DNA of 42,503 nt from CAYWRO01 sp964460345 (GTDB lineage Bacteria > Planctomycetota > Phycisphaerae > Phycisphaerales > UBA1924): the NCBI GenBank assembly GCA_964460345.1, contig CAYWRO010000029.1, positions 1-42,503 on the forward strand, given 5' to 3'. The notes below the pieces were generated by a model. It made no database searches and was not told the DNA's origin. It saw only the letters and a list, made by a program, of their open reading frames with translations. The position numbers and the translations under genes were made by a program. This document shows positions 8,259 to 15,244 of the stretch, in pieces (position 1 is the stretch's first letter; every line of letters begins with the position of its first letter).

Positions 8259-9272
8259 ATGACCGATCGCCTCCACGTGACGAAGACCTACAAGCTCTTC
8301 ATCGCCGGAAAGTTCCCGCGCAGCGAATCCGGACGGACGCTGCTGCTGCATGACATCAAGGGGGCGGTGATCGCCCACACCTCTCACGCCAGCCGCAAGG
8401 ACCTCCGCGACGCCGTCGAGGCCGCTCGCGCCGCCCTGCCTGGCTGGTCGGGCGCAACGGCGTACCTGCGCGGCCAGATCCTCTATCGCATGGCGGAGAT
8501 GCTCGAAGCCCGGGCCGGCGAGTTTGCCGATCTGCTCCAGCAGGTTCCGCTTCCAGCCGCCCTGGAGAAAGCCCGCGGCAAGGCAACCGCGCAAGCATCG
8601 GCACGCTCACGGGCGGCCAAGGCCGGATCGAAGCACGCGGACAGTTCAACTGTGAAGCGCCGGACGACTTCGCCCACATCGCCACGCCCGACCCGCCTGA
8701 CCGCTGCGCAGGCGCGCGATGAGGTTGCCGCTGCCGTCGATCGTCTTGTCTCCTTTGCCGGCTGGACGGACAAGTACGCGCAGGTCCTCGGCTGCAACAA
8801 CCCTGTCGCCGGGCCCTACTACAACTTCACCGTGCCCCAGCCGACGGGCATCGTCGCGGCCGTCGCGCCGGACCAGCCGGCTCTCCTCGGTCTCATTTCC
8901 CTGATCGCCCCCGTGCTCGCCGCGGGCAACACCGTTGTCGCCTTGGGCAGTGAGTTGAATCCGCTCCCCACCGCCGTTTTGGGCGAAGTCTGCGCAACGA
9001 GCGACATCCCCGCCGGCGTCATCAATTTCCTCACCGGCCGCCGCGGCGAACTCATCGAACACATCGCCGGACACCGCGAGATCAATGCCGCCGTCGCCGG
9101 GGGCCTTTCACCCGAAGGATCGCGCACGCTCCATGCCGGCGCGGCTGAGAATCTCAAGCGCATCACGGTTCTTGATGCACCCGACTGGTTCGACACCGCC
9201 GAGCGCCACAGCCCGTGGACGATCGAGCCGTTCGTCGAGATGAAGACGATCTGGCACCCCAGCGCGACGTAG
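8259..9272 (+). CDS. Aldehyde-dehydrogenase-like protein lacking catalytic half
   Basis: A 337-aa ALDH-fold protein, well short of the usual ~480-500. Recognisable parts are YKLFIAGKFPRSESG, the Ala-rich helix DAVEAARAALPGWSGATAYLRGQILYRMAEMLEAR and FAGWTDKYAQVLG. PYYNFTVPQPTGIVAAVAPDQPALLGL and APVLAAGNTVVALGSELNPL form the Rossmann region. It lacks the ELGGK glutamate and the catalytic cysteine loop; after INFLTGRRGEL it ends with FVEMKTIWHP. Residues about 95-150 are a Lys/Ala/Ser/Thr/Arg-rich insert that looks like an H1-type tail. It is probably a non-catalytic subunit or regulator of a full-length ALDH encoded elsewhere; that is inference. No ALDH neighbour is present. Confidence 0.82.
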   Translation: MTDRLHVTKTYKLFIAGKFPRSESGRTLLLHDIKGAVIAHTSHASRKDLRDAVEAARAALPGWSGATAYLRGQILYRMAEMLEARAGEFADLLQQVPLPAALEKARGKATAQASARSRAAKAGSKHADSSTVKRRTTSPTSPRPTRLTAAQARDEVAAAVDRLVSFAGWTDKYAQVLGCNNPVAGPYYNFTVPQPTGIVAAVAPDQPALLGLISLIAPVLAAGNTVVALGSELNPLPTAVLGEVCATSDIPAGVINFLTGRRGELIEHIAGHREINAAVAGGLSPEGSRTLHAGAAENLKRITVLDAPDWFDTAERHSPWTIEPFVEMKTIWHPSAT

Positions 9273-9296
9273 GCTGCGAACCTCATCAAAATCCGC

Positions 9297-9325
9297 TTGC
9301 AATCCATCACCGTGTGTGTTACACG
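9297..9325 (+). promoter_or_regulatory. Putative sigma70-type promoter for dockerin protein
   Basis: TTGCAA (9297-9302), a 17-bp spacer and TACACG (9320-9325). The -10 region lies in a small inverted repeat CGTGT/ACACG (9311-9325). Confidence 0.45.
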
Positions 9326-9361
9326 TGAGTTTTCATCCCATCAGCCCGCGGGAGGCTCACC

Positions 9362-10372
9362 ATGCACAGATCGGTCTGGCCGGCCTTCGCTGCCATTCTG
9401 CCCGCCTTCGCCGCGACATGGTCCGTTCATGCCGGGACCATCTGGGGCATCAAATCCGAGGCTGGCCTCATCGCCGCTTCCACGGCGCCCGCCCGGCTCT
9501 TCTCGCTCGATGACACCGGCACGACGTTCAGCCCCTCCGGCGCGATCCATCGAAGCGGGACCCCGATCGACGTTGATGCGCTTTCCGTCGCCGCCGACGA
9601 TCGTCTTCTGGCCTTCGAGCTCATCCACGCGTCGACATCGCCGTTCGATGTGACGGGTTCACACCTGATTCAGATCAATCCGGATGACCAGTCCGCCATC
9701 CGAACCGGCGCGGAACTCCCTCGAGAGATTCGCGGCGCCTCCTTCGATGCGGACGGAAATCTCTGGGTGCTTGACTCTCTTGGCGATCAACTCGTGCAGA
9801 TCGATTCGGGCACCGGTGCTGAACTGGACGCAATAGCCCTGACGCTCAGCGGACCGTTCGACATCTTCTCGACAGCTGACATCGCCTTTGACGCATCGGG
9901 AACCGCCTGGATCGTGAACAGCAACGGCCTGTACACGCTCGACATCGCGACGGGCATCCTCACGCTCGAGCACGAGGACACCGAGGTGGGGCCGGATGGC
10001 TTCTCCCTGGCGCATGCGGGCGCCGCTTTCTCGCCAGACCCGTTGGCTGCCGGGCGTCTCTTTGCTTACGACATCACCCAAGATGACGACCTGGTTGCCT
10101 ACGACACCACCCAGAGCTTTACCCGCTCGAACGTGTTCCAGGACATCATCGCAGAGTTCAACGCCGGCCGCGGCGACCTCGCTTCGCATCCGTTCGTCGC
10201 CTGCGCGGCGGACCTCACCGGCGACAGCAGCGTGGATGTTTTCGACCTGCTCGCCTACCTCGATCTGTGGTTCGCGGGCGACGGCGCCGCTGAGCGCACG
10301 GGCGACGACCCGGCGGCCATCGACGTCTTCGATCTGCTCAGCTACCTGGACGACTGGTTTGCCGGCTGCTGA
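9362..10372 (+). CDS. Secreted GC-type dockerin-domain protein
   Basis: A 336-aa secreted protein with a signal peptide (about residues 1-24, ending VHA). The body (25-270) has beta-propeller-like repeats: FDADGNLWVLDSLGDQLVQI and FDASGTAWIVNSNGLYTLD resemble NHL/SMP-30-type blades. The last ~56 residues form a dockerin-like module with two Asp-rich loops, ADLTGDSSVDVFDLLAYLDLW and IDVFDLLSYLDDWFAGC, ending in the Gly-Cys pair of the GC-type dockerin family common in Phycisphaerae. The module probably anchors or sorts the protein at the cell surface; its partner is unknown. The ligand of the propeller part cannot be told. The start has a GGGAGG Shine-Dalgarno. tRNA-Pro begins 33 bp downstream. 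Confidence 0.85.
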   Translation: MHRSVWPAFAAILPAFAATWSVHAGTIWGIKSEAGLIAASTAPARLFSLDDTGTTFSPSGAIHRSGTPIDVDALSVAADDRLLAFELIHASTSPFDVTGSHLIQINPDDQSAIRTGAELPREIRGASFDADGNLWVLDSLGDQLVQIDSGTGAELDAIALTLSGPFDIFSTADIAFDASGTAWIVNSNGLYTLDIATGILTLEHEDTEVGPDGFSLAHAGAAFSPDPLAAGRLFAYDITQDDDLVAYDTTQSFTRSNVFQDIIAEFNAGRGDLASHPFVACAADLTGDSSVDVFDLLAYLDLWFAGDGAAERTGDDPAAIDVFDLLSYLDDWFAGC

Positions 10373-10396
10373 CGCGCCTGCTGCGGGTGATAGAAT
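10369..10396 (+). promoter_or_regulatory. Putative tRNA-Pro promoter
   Basis: CTGACG (10369-10374), a 16-bp spacer and TAGAAT (10391-10396), ending 9 bp before the tRNA. The TGAC of the -35 uses the stop codon of the dockerin gene. The tRNA-Ala promoter has the same design. Confidence 0.5.
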
Positions 10397-10405
10397 GGCC
10401 ACCCG

Positions 10406-10479
10406 CAGGGTGTAGCTCAGCTTGGTAGAGCGCGTGGTTTGGGTCCACGAGGTCGCTGGTTCGAATCCAGTCACCCTGA
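10406..10479 (+). tRNA. tRNA-Pro (anticodon TGG)
   Basis: A 74-nt cloverleaf. The acceptor stem CAGGGTG pairs with CACCCTG, with discriminator A. The D-arm is in GTAGCTCAGCTTGGTAGAGC. The anticodon stem CGTGG/CCACG encloses loop TTTGGGT, giving anticodon TGG. The T-arm is CTGG-TTCGAAT-CCAG. The C1-G72 pair is normal for bacterial tRNA-Pro. The 3' CCA is not encoded. A 7-bp inverted repeat GTGCGGA/TCCGCAC follows at 10487-10515 without a T-run and may end the transcript. Confidence 0.95.
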
Positions 10480-10532
10480 TTTCAAAGTGCGGAGCGCTGC
10501 GCCCGGCTTCCGCACGAGCGTGACACTTCTGG

Positions 10533-10538
10533 TACCAT
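10533..10538 (+). promoter_or_regulatory. -10-like box overlapping the start of the LemA-linked gene
   Basis: TACCAT overlaps the ATG at 10537 and lies 7 nt before an in-frame GTG at 10546. If it is the -10 box, the true start is GTG 10546 and the mRNA is leaderless. Confidence 0.3.
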
Positions 10539-11313
10539 GCCGCCGGTGTTGCTCGCCCTCACCATCCGAACCGCCGTTCCCTGCTTCGCCAGCGCCCAGG
10601 TGCTGTTCTTCGTCGGGGTGATCGTTCTGATCGTCGTGGCGATCATCGCCGCCTCCGCGGCCGCCAAAAGGCGTCGGCAGGCGCTCGCCGCCTGGGCTGC
10701 CTCCCGCGGTTTCTCCTTCTCCGAGGCTCACGATTCCGCCATGGACGAGCGCTTCCCCCTGCTGGAGGTCCTCCGCCAGGGCTCCGACCGGTACGCCTAC
10801 AACGTCTGCCGCGGCACGATCCGCGCGGGCAACGCCGAGTCCTGGGGGCAAGCCGAAGTGTGGACCTTCGACTACCACTACGAGACCCACTCGCGCGACA
10901 GCAAGGGCCGCCGCACCACCCACCACCACAACCTCTCTGTTGTCCTGCTCCAGACCGCCCTGCCTCTGAAACCGCTCCACATCCGTCCCGAACACTTCTT
11001 CGACAAGGTCGGCGAGTTCTTCGGCGCAGACGACATCGACTTCGAGTCCGCGGAGTTCAGCCGACGCTTTCACGTTCGCTCCCCGGACCGGCGCTGGGCC
11101 TTCGACGTCATTACGCAGGAGACGATGGAGTTCCTGATGAGCGCAGCGGGTGGGAGCGGGCGGTACACCATCAGCATGGAGAACGGCCGCATCGCGGTTT
11201 ACGACAAAGCGACTTTCACGGTGCCCGAGTTTGAAGCCGCGCTGGCCATTGCCACCGGCCTGCTCGATCGGCTCTCCCCCTCCGTCCTCCGCGAACTGCT
11301 GGAGCGCGTCTGA
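10537..11313 (+). CDS. Membrane-anchored protein of unknown function, lemA partner
   Basis: A 258-aa protein with an N-terminal hydrophobic helix (about residues 20-43, AQVLFFVGVIVLIVVAIIAA) followed by KRRRQ, so it is anchored with the soluble part most likely in the cytoplasm. The remainder resembles proteins found next to LemA: a short helix RRQALAAWAASRGFSFSE, then beta-strand-rich sequence with AEVWTFDYHYETHS and a C-terminal MENGRIAVYDKATFTVPEFEAALAIATGL. I cannot assign a family with certainty. lemA starts at the next base after its stop codon, so the two are almost certainly co-translated. The annotated ATG has no Shine-Dalgarno; GTG 10546 is an alternative start. Confidence 0.75.
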   Translation: MPPVLLALTIRTAVPCFASAQVLFFVGVIVLIVVAIIAASAAAKRRRQALAAWAASRGFSFSEAHDSAMDERFPLLEVLRQGSDRYAYNVCRGTIRAGNAESWGQAEVWTFDYHYETHSRDSKGRRTTHHHNLSVVLLQTALPLKPLHIRPEHFFDKVGEFFGADDIDFESAEFSRRFHVRSPDRRWAFDVITQETMEFLMSAAGGSGRYTISMENGRIAVYDKATFTVPEFEAALAIATGLLDRLSPSVLRELLERV

Positions 11314-11883
11314 ATGGAACCTTTCCTCGTCATCGCGTTCTTCATCGCCGCGGCGGCCCTGCTCCCGCTCGTCTGGTCCATCGCGACTTACAACGCCCTC
11401 GTCCGCACGCGCAACCACTGCCGCGAATCGTGGGCGGACATCGATACGGAACTTCGCCGCCGCTACGACCTCATCCCCAACCTCGTCGAGACCGTGAAGG
11501 GGTACGCCGCGCACGAGCGGGCAACGTTGGAAGCCGTCACGCAGGCCCGTGCCGCCGCGATGGCCGACCACACCGGCCCCGCCGATCAGGCTCGCGATGA
11601 GAACACGCTGATCGGCGCGCTCAACCGCGTCTTCGCCGTGGTGGAGAACTACCCCGATCTCAAGGCCAGCCGCCACTTCCTGGAACTCCAGGAGGAGTTG
11701 GCCAACACCGAAGACCGGATCCAACGGGCCCGGCGTTTCTACAACGCCAATGTTCGCGACATGAACAACAAGGTCGAAACGTTTCCCTCCAACCTCGTTG
11801 CGGGTATGTTCAACTTCAAGCGCGAAGAGTTCTTCGAGATTCAGAACGCCGCCGTCAGGCATGCGCCGCAGGTGAGTCTCTGA
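11314..11883 (+). CDS. lemA: LemA family protein
   Basis: A 189-aa LemA protein: an N-terminal membrane helix (residues 4-25) then a long four-helix bundle. Family signatures are YNALVRTRNHCRESWADIDTELRRRYDLIPNLVETVKGYAAHE and, after AVVENYPDLKAS, FLELQEELANTEDRIQRARRFYN, NANVRDMNNKVETFPSNLVA and FNFKREEFFEI. Length and motif order match the family closely (about 185 aa). LemA is a conserved membrane protein whose molecular role is unsettled; it often occurs next to membrane or protease genes. Here it forms a pair with the anchored protein directly upstream (stop and start adjacent). Confidence 0.95.
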   Translation: MEPFLVIAFFIAAAALLPLVWSIATYNALVRTRNHCRESWADIDTELRRRYDLIPNLVETVKGYAAHERATLEAVTQARAAAMADHTGPADQARDENTLIGALNRVFAVVENYPDLKASRHFLELQEELANTEDRIQRARRFYNANVRDMNNKVETFPSNLVAGMFNFKREEFFEIQNAAVRHAPQVSL

Positions 11884-11908
11884 CGATCAAGTCACAAAGA
11901 GGCATCAC

Positions 11909-12274
11909 TCATGGAGGCGGCGGCCAGTCATGATGCAGGTACAACGCCAACCGATCGCCCTCATAACACTCCAATCGGTGACGGAACCCCGCCTCACCGA
12001 GTCGATTGGACACTTGGCTTAGCAGGGTGATCGCCAATGCCTCCTGGGGCTCAACGCAGCCTCCGAGGAGATAGCCACCCTCATCAGGTCCGCCCACGTA
12101 CTGAAGCTCAAACAGCCCCGCAGCTTCGATCGTCAACTCCAGATGGTTGTCGAACGCCGACTGACGGATTCGCGTGCGCCACGCTGAGTTCGCGATTGCT
12201 CGCTCTACCCCGTGCAGATCTTCGCTGCAGATCTCACCGTGGATGTCCCACAACGTTGGTGAATCATAATTCAC
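11909..12274 (-). CDS. Hypothetical protein, 121 aa
   Basis: A small soluble protein that I do not recognise. It starts VNYDSPTLWDIHGEICSEDLHGV from GTG 12274 and has alternating charged and hydrophobic segments (DNHLELTIEAAGLFELQYVG, then an Ala/Leu-rich helix EALAITLLSQVSNRLGEAGF), ending LYLHHDWPPPP. It has no signal peptide. The reading frame continues upstream to 12679, but that part overlaps the PQQ dehydrogenase and is Arg-rich shadow sequence. The start has no clear Shine-Dalgarno and is uncertain. It follows the PQQ dehydrogenase by about 100 bp on the same strand and is convergent with lemA. The size and lone location would fit an immunity-type or accessory gene, but nothing shows this. 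Confidence 0.55.
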   Translation of the reverse strand: MNYDSPTLWDIHGEICSEDLHGVERAIANSAWRTRIRQSAFDNHLELTIEAAGLFELQYVGGPDEGGYLLGGCVEPQEALAITLLSQVSNRLGEAGFRHRLECYEGDRLALYLHHDWPPPP

Positions 12275-12375
12275 GGCGGCTGTCCGTGCTGTGTTGCAGC
12301 ATGCGGCGCCGGCGGCCAAGTGCGCAGTTGCCGGACGCCGGCACCGGAAGATAGAGGGCGCAATCTGCTCGGCGC

Positions 12376-13689
12376 CTACTGAACGATTTTGAGCACGCGC
12401 CCGCCCTTGTGGTCGAGGATGTACAGTTCGCCTTCGTTGTCGCGACCGAACGAGGAGATCGCCAGGTTCATGTCCCCTTCCGGGAAGGCGGAAGCAATCA
12501 CGCCGGTGATCTCGATCACGTCGTCGGCGCGGCCTTCCTTGATCCGCAGCGTCCAGACCTTGCCGAACATGAAGTCCGCGAAGATGTAGCGATCCTTCAG
12601 CGCCGGCACCGCATCGCCCTCGTAGAAAAAGCCACCGGTGATGGAACCGTTGCGGAACTGGTCGCCGCGCGGGTGCCACTGGCGGTATTCCCAGATCGCG
12701 GGCTCGAAACCTCGCTTACGAATCTCTTCCTGCGAGAGCCGCGGCGGGTCTGGCTGCTGGTTCTTGCGGTCGCGCGGCAGGAACTCGTGCCACCCCTCAA
12801 GCTTGTCCCAGCCGTAGTTCTCGCCGCCCCTGGAGCCTTCCTTCTGCAGGTGCACGAACTCGAAGCGGTTCTGCCCGACGTCGCCGATCCACATGCGGCC
12901 GCGCGAGTCAAACTCGAACTTCCAGGGGTTGCGCAGGCCGAGCGCCCAGATCTCCGGACGCGGCTGCTCTTCAGCCGCGCCGTTGGGCGCACTGGATGCA
13001 CCGCCGCCCGCTTCCGGCGCAGCGCCCGCGACGAAGGGATTGTCCGCGGGGATCGTGTAGTTGCGGTCTGAATCGTCAGGGAACTGATCTTCGCGTGGAT
13101 TCACGCGCAGCATCTTGCCCATCAGTTCGGTCAGATCCTGGGCGCGGTCTTCCGGATCGTTCGCCGCGCCACCGTCGCCGAGGCCGATGTAGAGCATCCC
13201 GTCCGGGCCGAAGCGCAGACAGCCGCAGTTGTGATTGCTGTACGGCTGCGCAATCTTGAGGATCACGTGCTCACTTGCCGGATCGACGGTGTGGGCGTCT
13301 GTCGCCTTGAAGCGCGAGATGTATGTGTAACCGGGGTCGTTGCCGCGCGCATCAGGCTTGCGCGGACCGGTGTAGTTGATGTAGAAGTAACCGTTCGTCT
13401 CGTAGTCAGGATCGAAGCAAATCCCGAGCATCCCCTGCTCCCACCCGCGTGAGACGACCTTCTCCCCCGGCAACTCTAGAAAGGGCTCGTCGCGCAACGA
13501 GCCGTTCTCGATCACACGGATGCGGTTCGTCTTCTGCTCGACGATGTAAAAGCGGTCGTCCGCAGTCGGATCCGCCGCGAAATCCACCGGCAGTTTCAAC
13601 CCCGTCACGAACTCCTCAGCCCGCTGCGCGTGCAGCACGCCGGAGAAGCACAACACGGTCGCGAGCGCGACGATTCCTCTTCTTGGCAT
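12376..13689 (-). CDS. PQQ-dependent sugar dehydrogenase (GSDH family)
   Basis: A 437-aa secreted protein of the glucose/sorbosone dehydrogenase family, a six-bladed propeller that uses PQQ to oxidise sugars in the periplasm. It has a signal peptide (MPRRGIVALATVLCFSGVLHA), then LKLPVDFAADPTADDRFYIVEQ, the family segment WEQGMLGICFDPDYETNGYFYINYT, NHNCGCLRFGPDGMLYIGLGDGG, DLTELMGKMLRVNP, EIWALGLRNPWKFEFD and GDVGQNRFEFV. It closes with RYIFADFMFGKVWTL and a final Asp-rich blade. The start is set at 13689; ATG 13713 is in frame, but a TACGCT box lies between the two. Between residues about 220-240 is a short Gly/Ala/Pro-rich loop (AGAAPEAGGGASSAPNGA). The physiological sugar is unknown. Confidence 0.9.
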   Translation of the reverse strand: MPRRGIVALATVLCFSGVLHAQRAEEFVTGLKLPVDFAADPTADDRFYIVEQKTNRIRVIENGSLRDEPFLELPGEKVVSRGWEQGMLGICFDPDYETNGYFYINYTGPRKPDARGNDPGYTYISRFKATDAHTVDPASEHVILKIAQPYSNHNCGCLRFGPDGMLYIGLGDGGAANDPEDRAQDLTELMGKMLRVNPREDQFPDDSDRNYTIPADNPFVAGAAPEAGGGASSAPNGAAEEQPRPEIWALGLRNPWKFEFDSRGRMWIGDVGQNRFEFVHLQKEGSRGGENYGWDKLEGWHEFLPRDRKNQQPDPPRLSQEEIRKRGFEPAIWEYRQWHPRGDQFRNGSITGGFFYEGDAVPALKDRYIFADFMFGKVWTLRIKEGRADDVIEITGVIASAFPEGDMNLAISSFGRDNEGELYILDHKGGRVLKIVQ

Positions 13690-13695
13690 GGACGA

Positions 13696-13701
13696 AGCGT
13701 A
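13696..13701 (-). promoter_or_regulatory. -10-like box for PQQ dehydrogenase gene
   Basis: Read on the minus strand, TACGCT lies 6 nt before the ATG at 13689, and no Shine-Dalgarno is present. It faces a matching box for the divergent gene 31 bp away. Confidence 0.35.
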
Positions 13702-13732
13702 GCCGATTCTCACGTCCGGCGGGGCCGCCTCG

Positions 13733-13738
13733 TACCAT
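13733..13738 (+). promoter_or_regulatory. -10-like box for heptosyltransferase gene
   Basis: TACCAT lies 5 nt before the GTG start at 13744, and no Shine-Dalgarno is visible. It would give a leaderless mRNA. Confidence 0.35.
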
Positions 13739-13743
13739 CACGC

Positions 13744-14988
13744 GTGCCCGAGCACCCCGCGCCACCCCGAACCTCCGGCCCAGCCACCCAGACGGGCCTG
13801 CGCCTGTTGATCGTCATGCCATCCTGGCTGGGGGATGCCGTCATGGCGACGCCCGCCCTGCGGCTCATCCGCGAGTCGGTCCCCGGCGCCCTCATCGGTG
13901 CGCTCCTGCGGCCGGGGATGGATGAACTGCTCACAGGGTCGGACCTGGTCGACCAGATCCACGTCGATCGTGCCCGCGGCGTCATGGGCCCGAAGCTCGT
14001 CGCTTCACGCCTCCGGCAGCATCGTTACGACACGTGCCTCCTCCTGACGAACTCGTTCTCCACCGCCCTGATCGCGCGACTGGCGTTCATCCGCCGGCGG
14101 ATCGGCTACGACCGCGACGGCCGCGGGCTACTGCTGACAGACCGGCTCGAGGCCCCGCGGCGGGCAAGGCCGCAAAGAGGCTTCGCACCCGTGCCGGCGG
14201 TGGAGTACTACCTGCGAGCCGCGCATGTGTTAATCGGAAATGAGAAGGCCGGCGGAGATCACAGAGACGGTGGTCCGCATTGCACGCTGCAAACGACCCG
14301 GCTCGAGTTGCCGGTCACGCCCGAGCAGGCCGCGGCCGGGGAGACAATTCTGCAAGAGGCGGGCCTTGCCGGAGGGCGGCCGTACGTCATCCTCAACCCC
14401 GGTGCGAATAACGAGGCCAAGCGGTGGCCGGCCCAAGGATTCGCAACCGTCGGGGCGGTGCTGGCGAGCGAGTTCGGGATGGGCGTGCTGGTGAACGGCT
14501 CCCCGGGGGAGCGGGACCTGGCGCGGCGGATCGCGGAGGACGTGCGGGCACGGCTTGCCGAGCCCGGCGGCCCGGACTCGATGAGCCAGGCCCGCCGTAA
14601 TCCCCCACCGCCCGTGGCCGTGCTGCCCGACCTCGGCATCACCATCGGGGCCCTGAAGGAGGTCGCCCGCCGCGCCGCCCTGATGGTCACCAACGACACT
14701 GGTCCCCGCCACATCGCCGCGGCGTTCGGCGTGCCCAGGGTGGTGCTTTTCGGCCCGACGGACCCGCGCTGGACGACACTGCCGGCCGAGCCGCCGCTTG
14801 GCGGGCCGACGGATCCGGTGAAACGCGAAATCGGCCTGACCGCGGCCCCCGACCTGCCCCCGGCAGAGGTCGCCGACGATCACCCCGACCGCTGCCGCAT
14901 CGACCAGATCCCGGTGGAGACGGTCCTCGACGCGGCTCGCCGGCTTGCCCGGGCCGCCCTAACCGCCGGAGAAGGCCGACAGGGATGA
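13744..14988 (+). CDS. Glycosyltransferase family 9, heptosyltransferase II (WaaF-like)
   Basis: A 414-aa GT9 glycosyltransferase, GT-B fold, expected to transfer ADP-heptose onto lipopolysaccharide core or a related glycan. The N-terminal domain opens LRLLIVMPSWLGDAVMATPALRLIRE, the WaaF hallmark (PSWIGDxVM), and continues LVDQIHVDRA and YDTCLLLTNSFSTALIARLAFIRRRIGYDRDGRGLLLTDRL. The C-terminal domain has VILNPGANNEAKRWPAQGFATVG, VNGSPGERDLARRI, LGITIGALKEVARRAALMVTNDTGPRHIAAAFGVPRVVLFGPTDPRW. An insert around residues 165-180 and a loop at 275-295 lengthen it beyond E. coli WaaF (~348 aa). The start is GTG 13744, because the frame upstream overlaps the divergent gene. Confidence 0.92.
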   Translation: MPEHPAPPRTSGPATQTGLRLLIVMPSWLGDAVMATPALRLIRESVPGALIGALLRPGMDELLTGSDLVDQIHVDRARGVMGPKLVASRLRQHRYDTCLLLTNSFSTALIARLAFIRRRIGYDRDGRGLLLTDRLEAPRRARPQRGFAPVPAVEYYLRAAHVLIGNEKAGGDHRDGGPHCTLQTTRLELPVTPEQAAAGETILQEAGLAGGRPYVILNPGANNEAKRWPAQGFATVGAVLASEFGMGVLVNGSPGERDLARRIAEDVRARLAEPGGPDSMSQARRNPPPPVAVLPDLGITIGALKEVARRAALMVTNDTGPRHIAAAFGVPRVVLFGPTDPRWTTLPAEPPLGGPTDPVKREIGLTAAPDLPPAEVADDHPDRCRIDQIPVETVLDAARRLARAALTAGEGRQG

Positions 14989-15012
14989 CGCACGGGTTCC
15001 CCTGCGTATACT
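14985..15012 (+). promoter_or_regulatory. Putative tRNA-Ala promoter
   Basis: ATGACG (14985-14990), a 16-bp spacer and TATACT (15007-15012), about 48 bp before the tRNA. The TGA of the -35 is the stop codon of the heptosyltransferase gene. Confidence 0.5.
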
Positions 15013-15060
15013 TCTCGCCGCGGCACGCCCCGGCCTGCCGGATGACCGCGACGACAACTT

Positions 15061-15134
<74 letters not shown>

Positions 15135-15141
15135 CTTCCCG

Positions 15142-15171
15142 AAAGCCGCTGGCGACCGCCGCGGCTTTTTT
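15142..15171 (+). terminator. Rho-independent terminator of tRNA-Ala
   Basis: The 8-bp stem AAAGCCGC/GCGGCTTT with an 11-nt loop runs into six consecutive T (15166-15171). This is a textbook terminator placed directly after the tRNA. Confidence 0.85.
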
Positions 15172-15244
15172 CGTGGAGGTGGTGGTGGCCCCGGTGGGCA
15201 TTCGCTCGTCTGGAGGATCCGTACCGGCCGCGGGAGACGATGCG

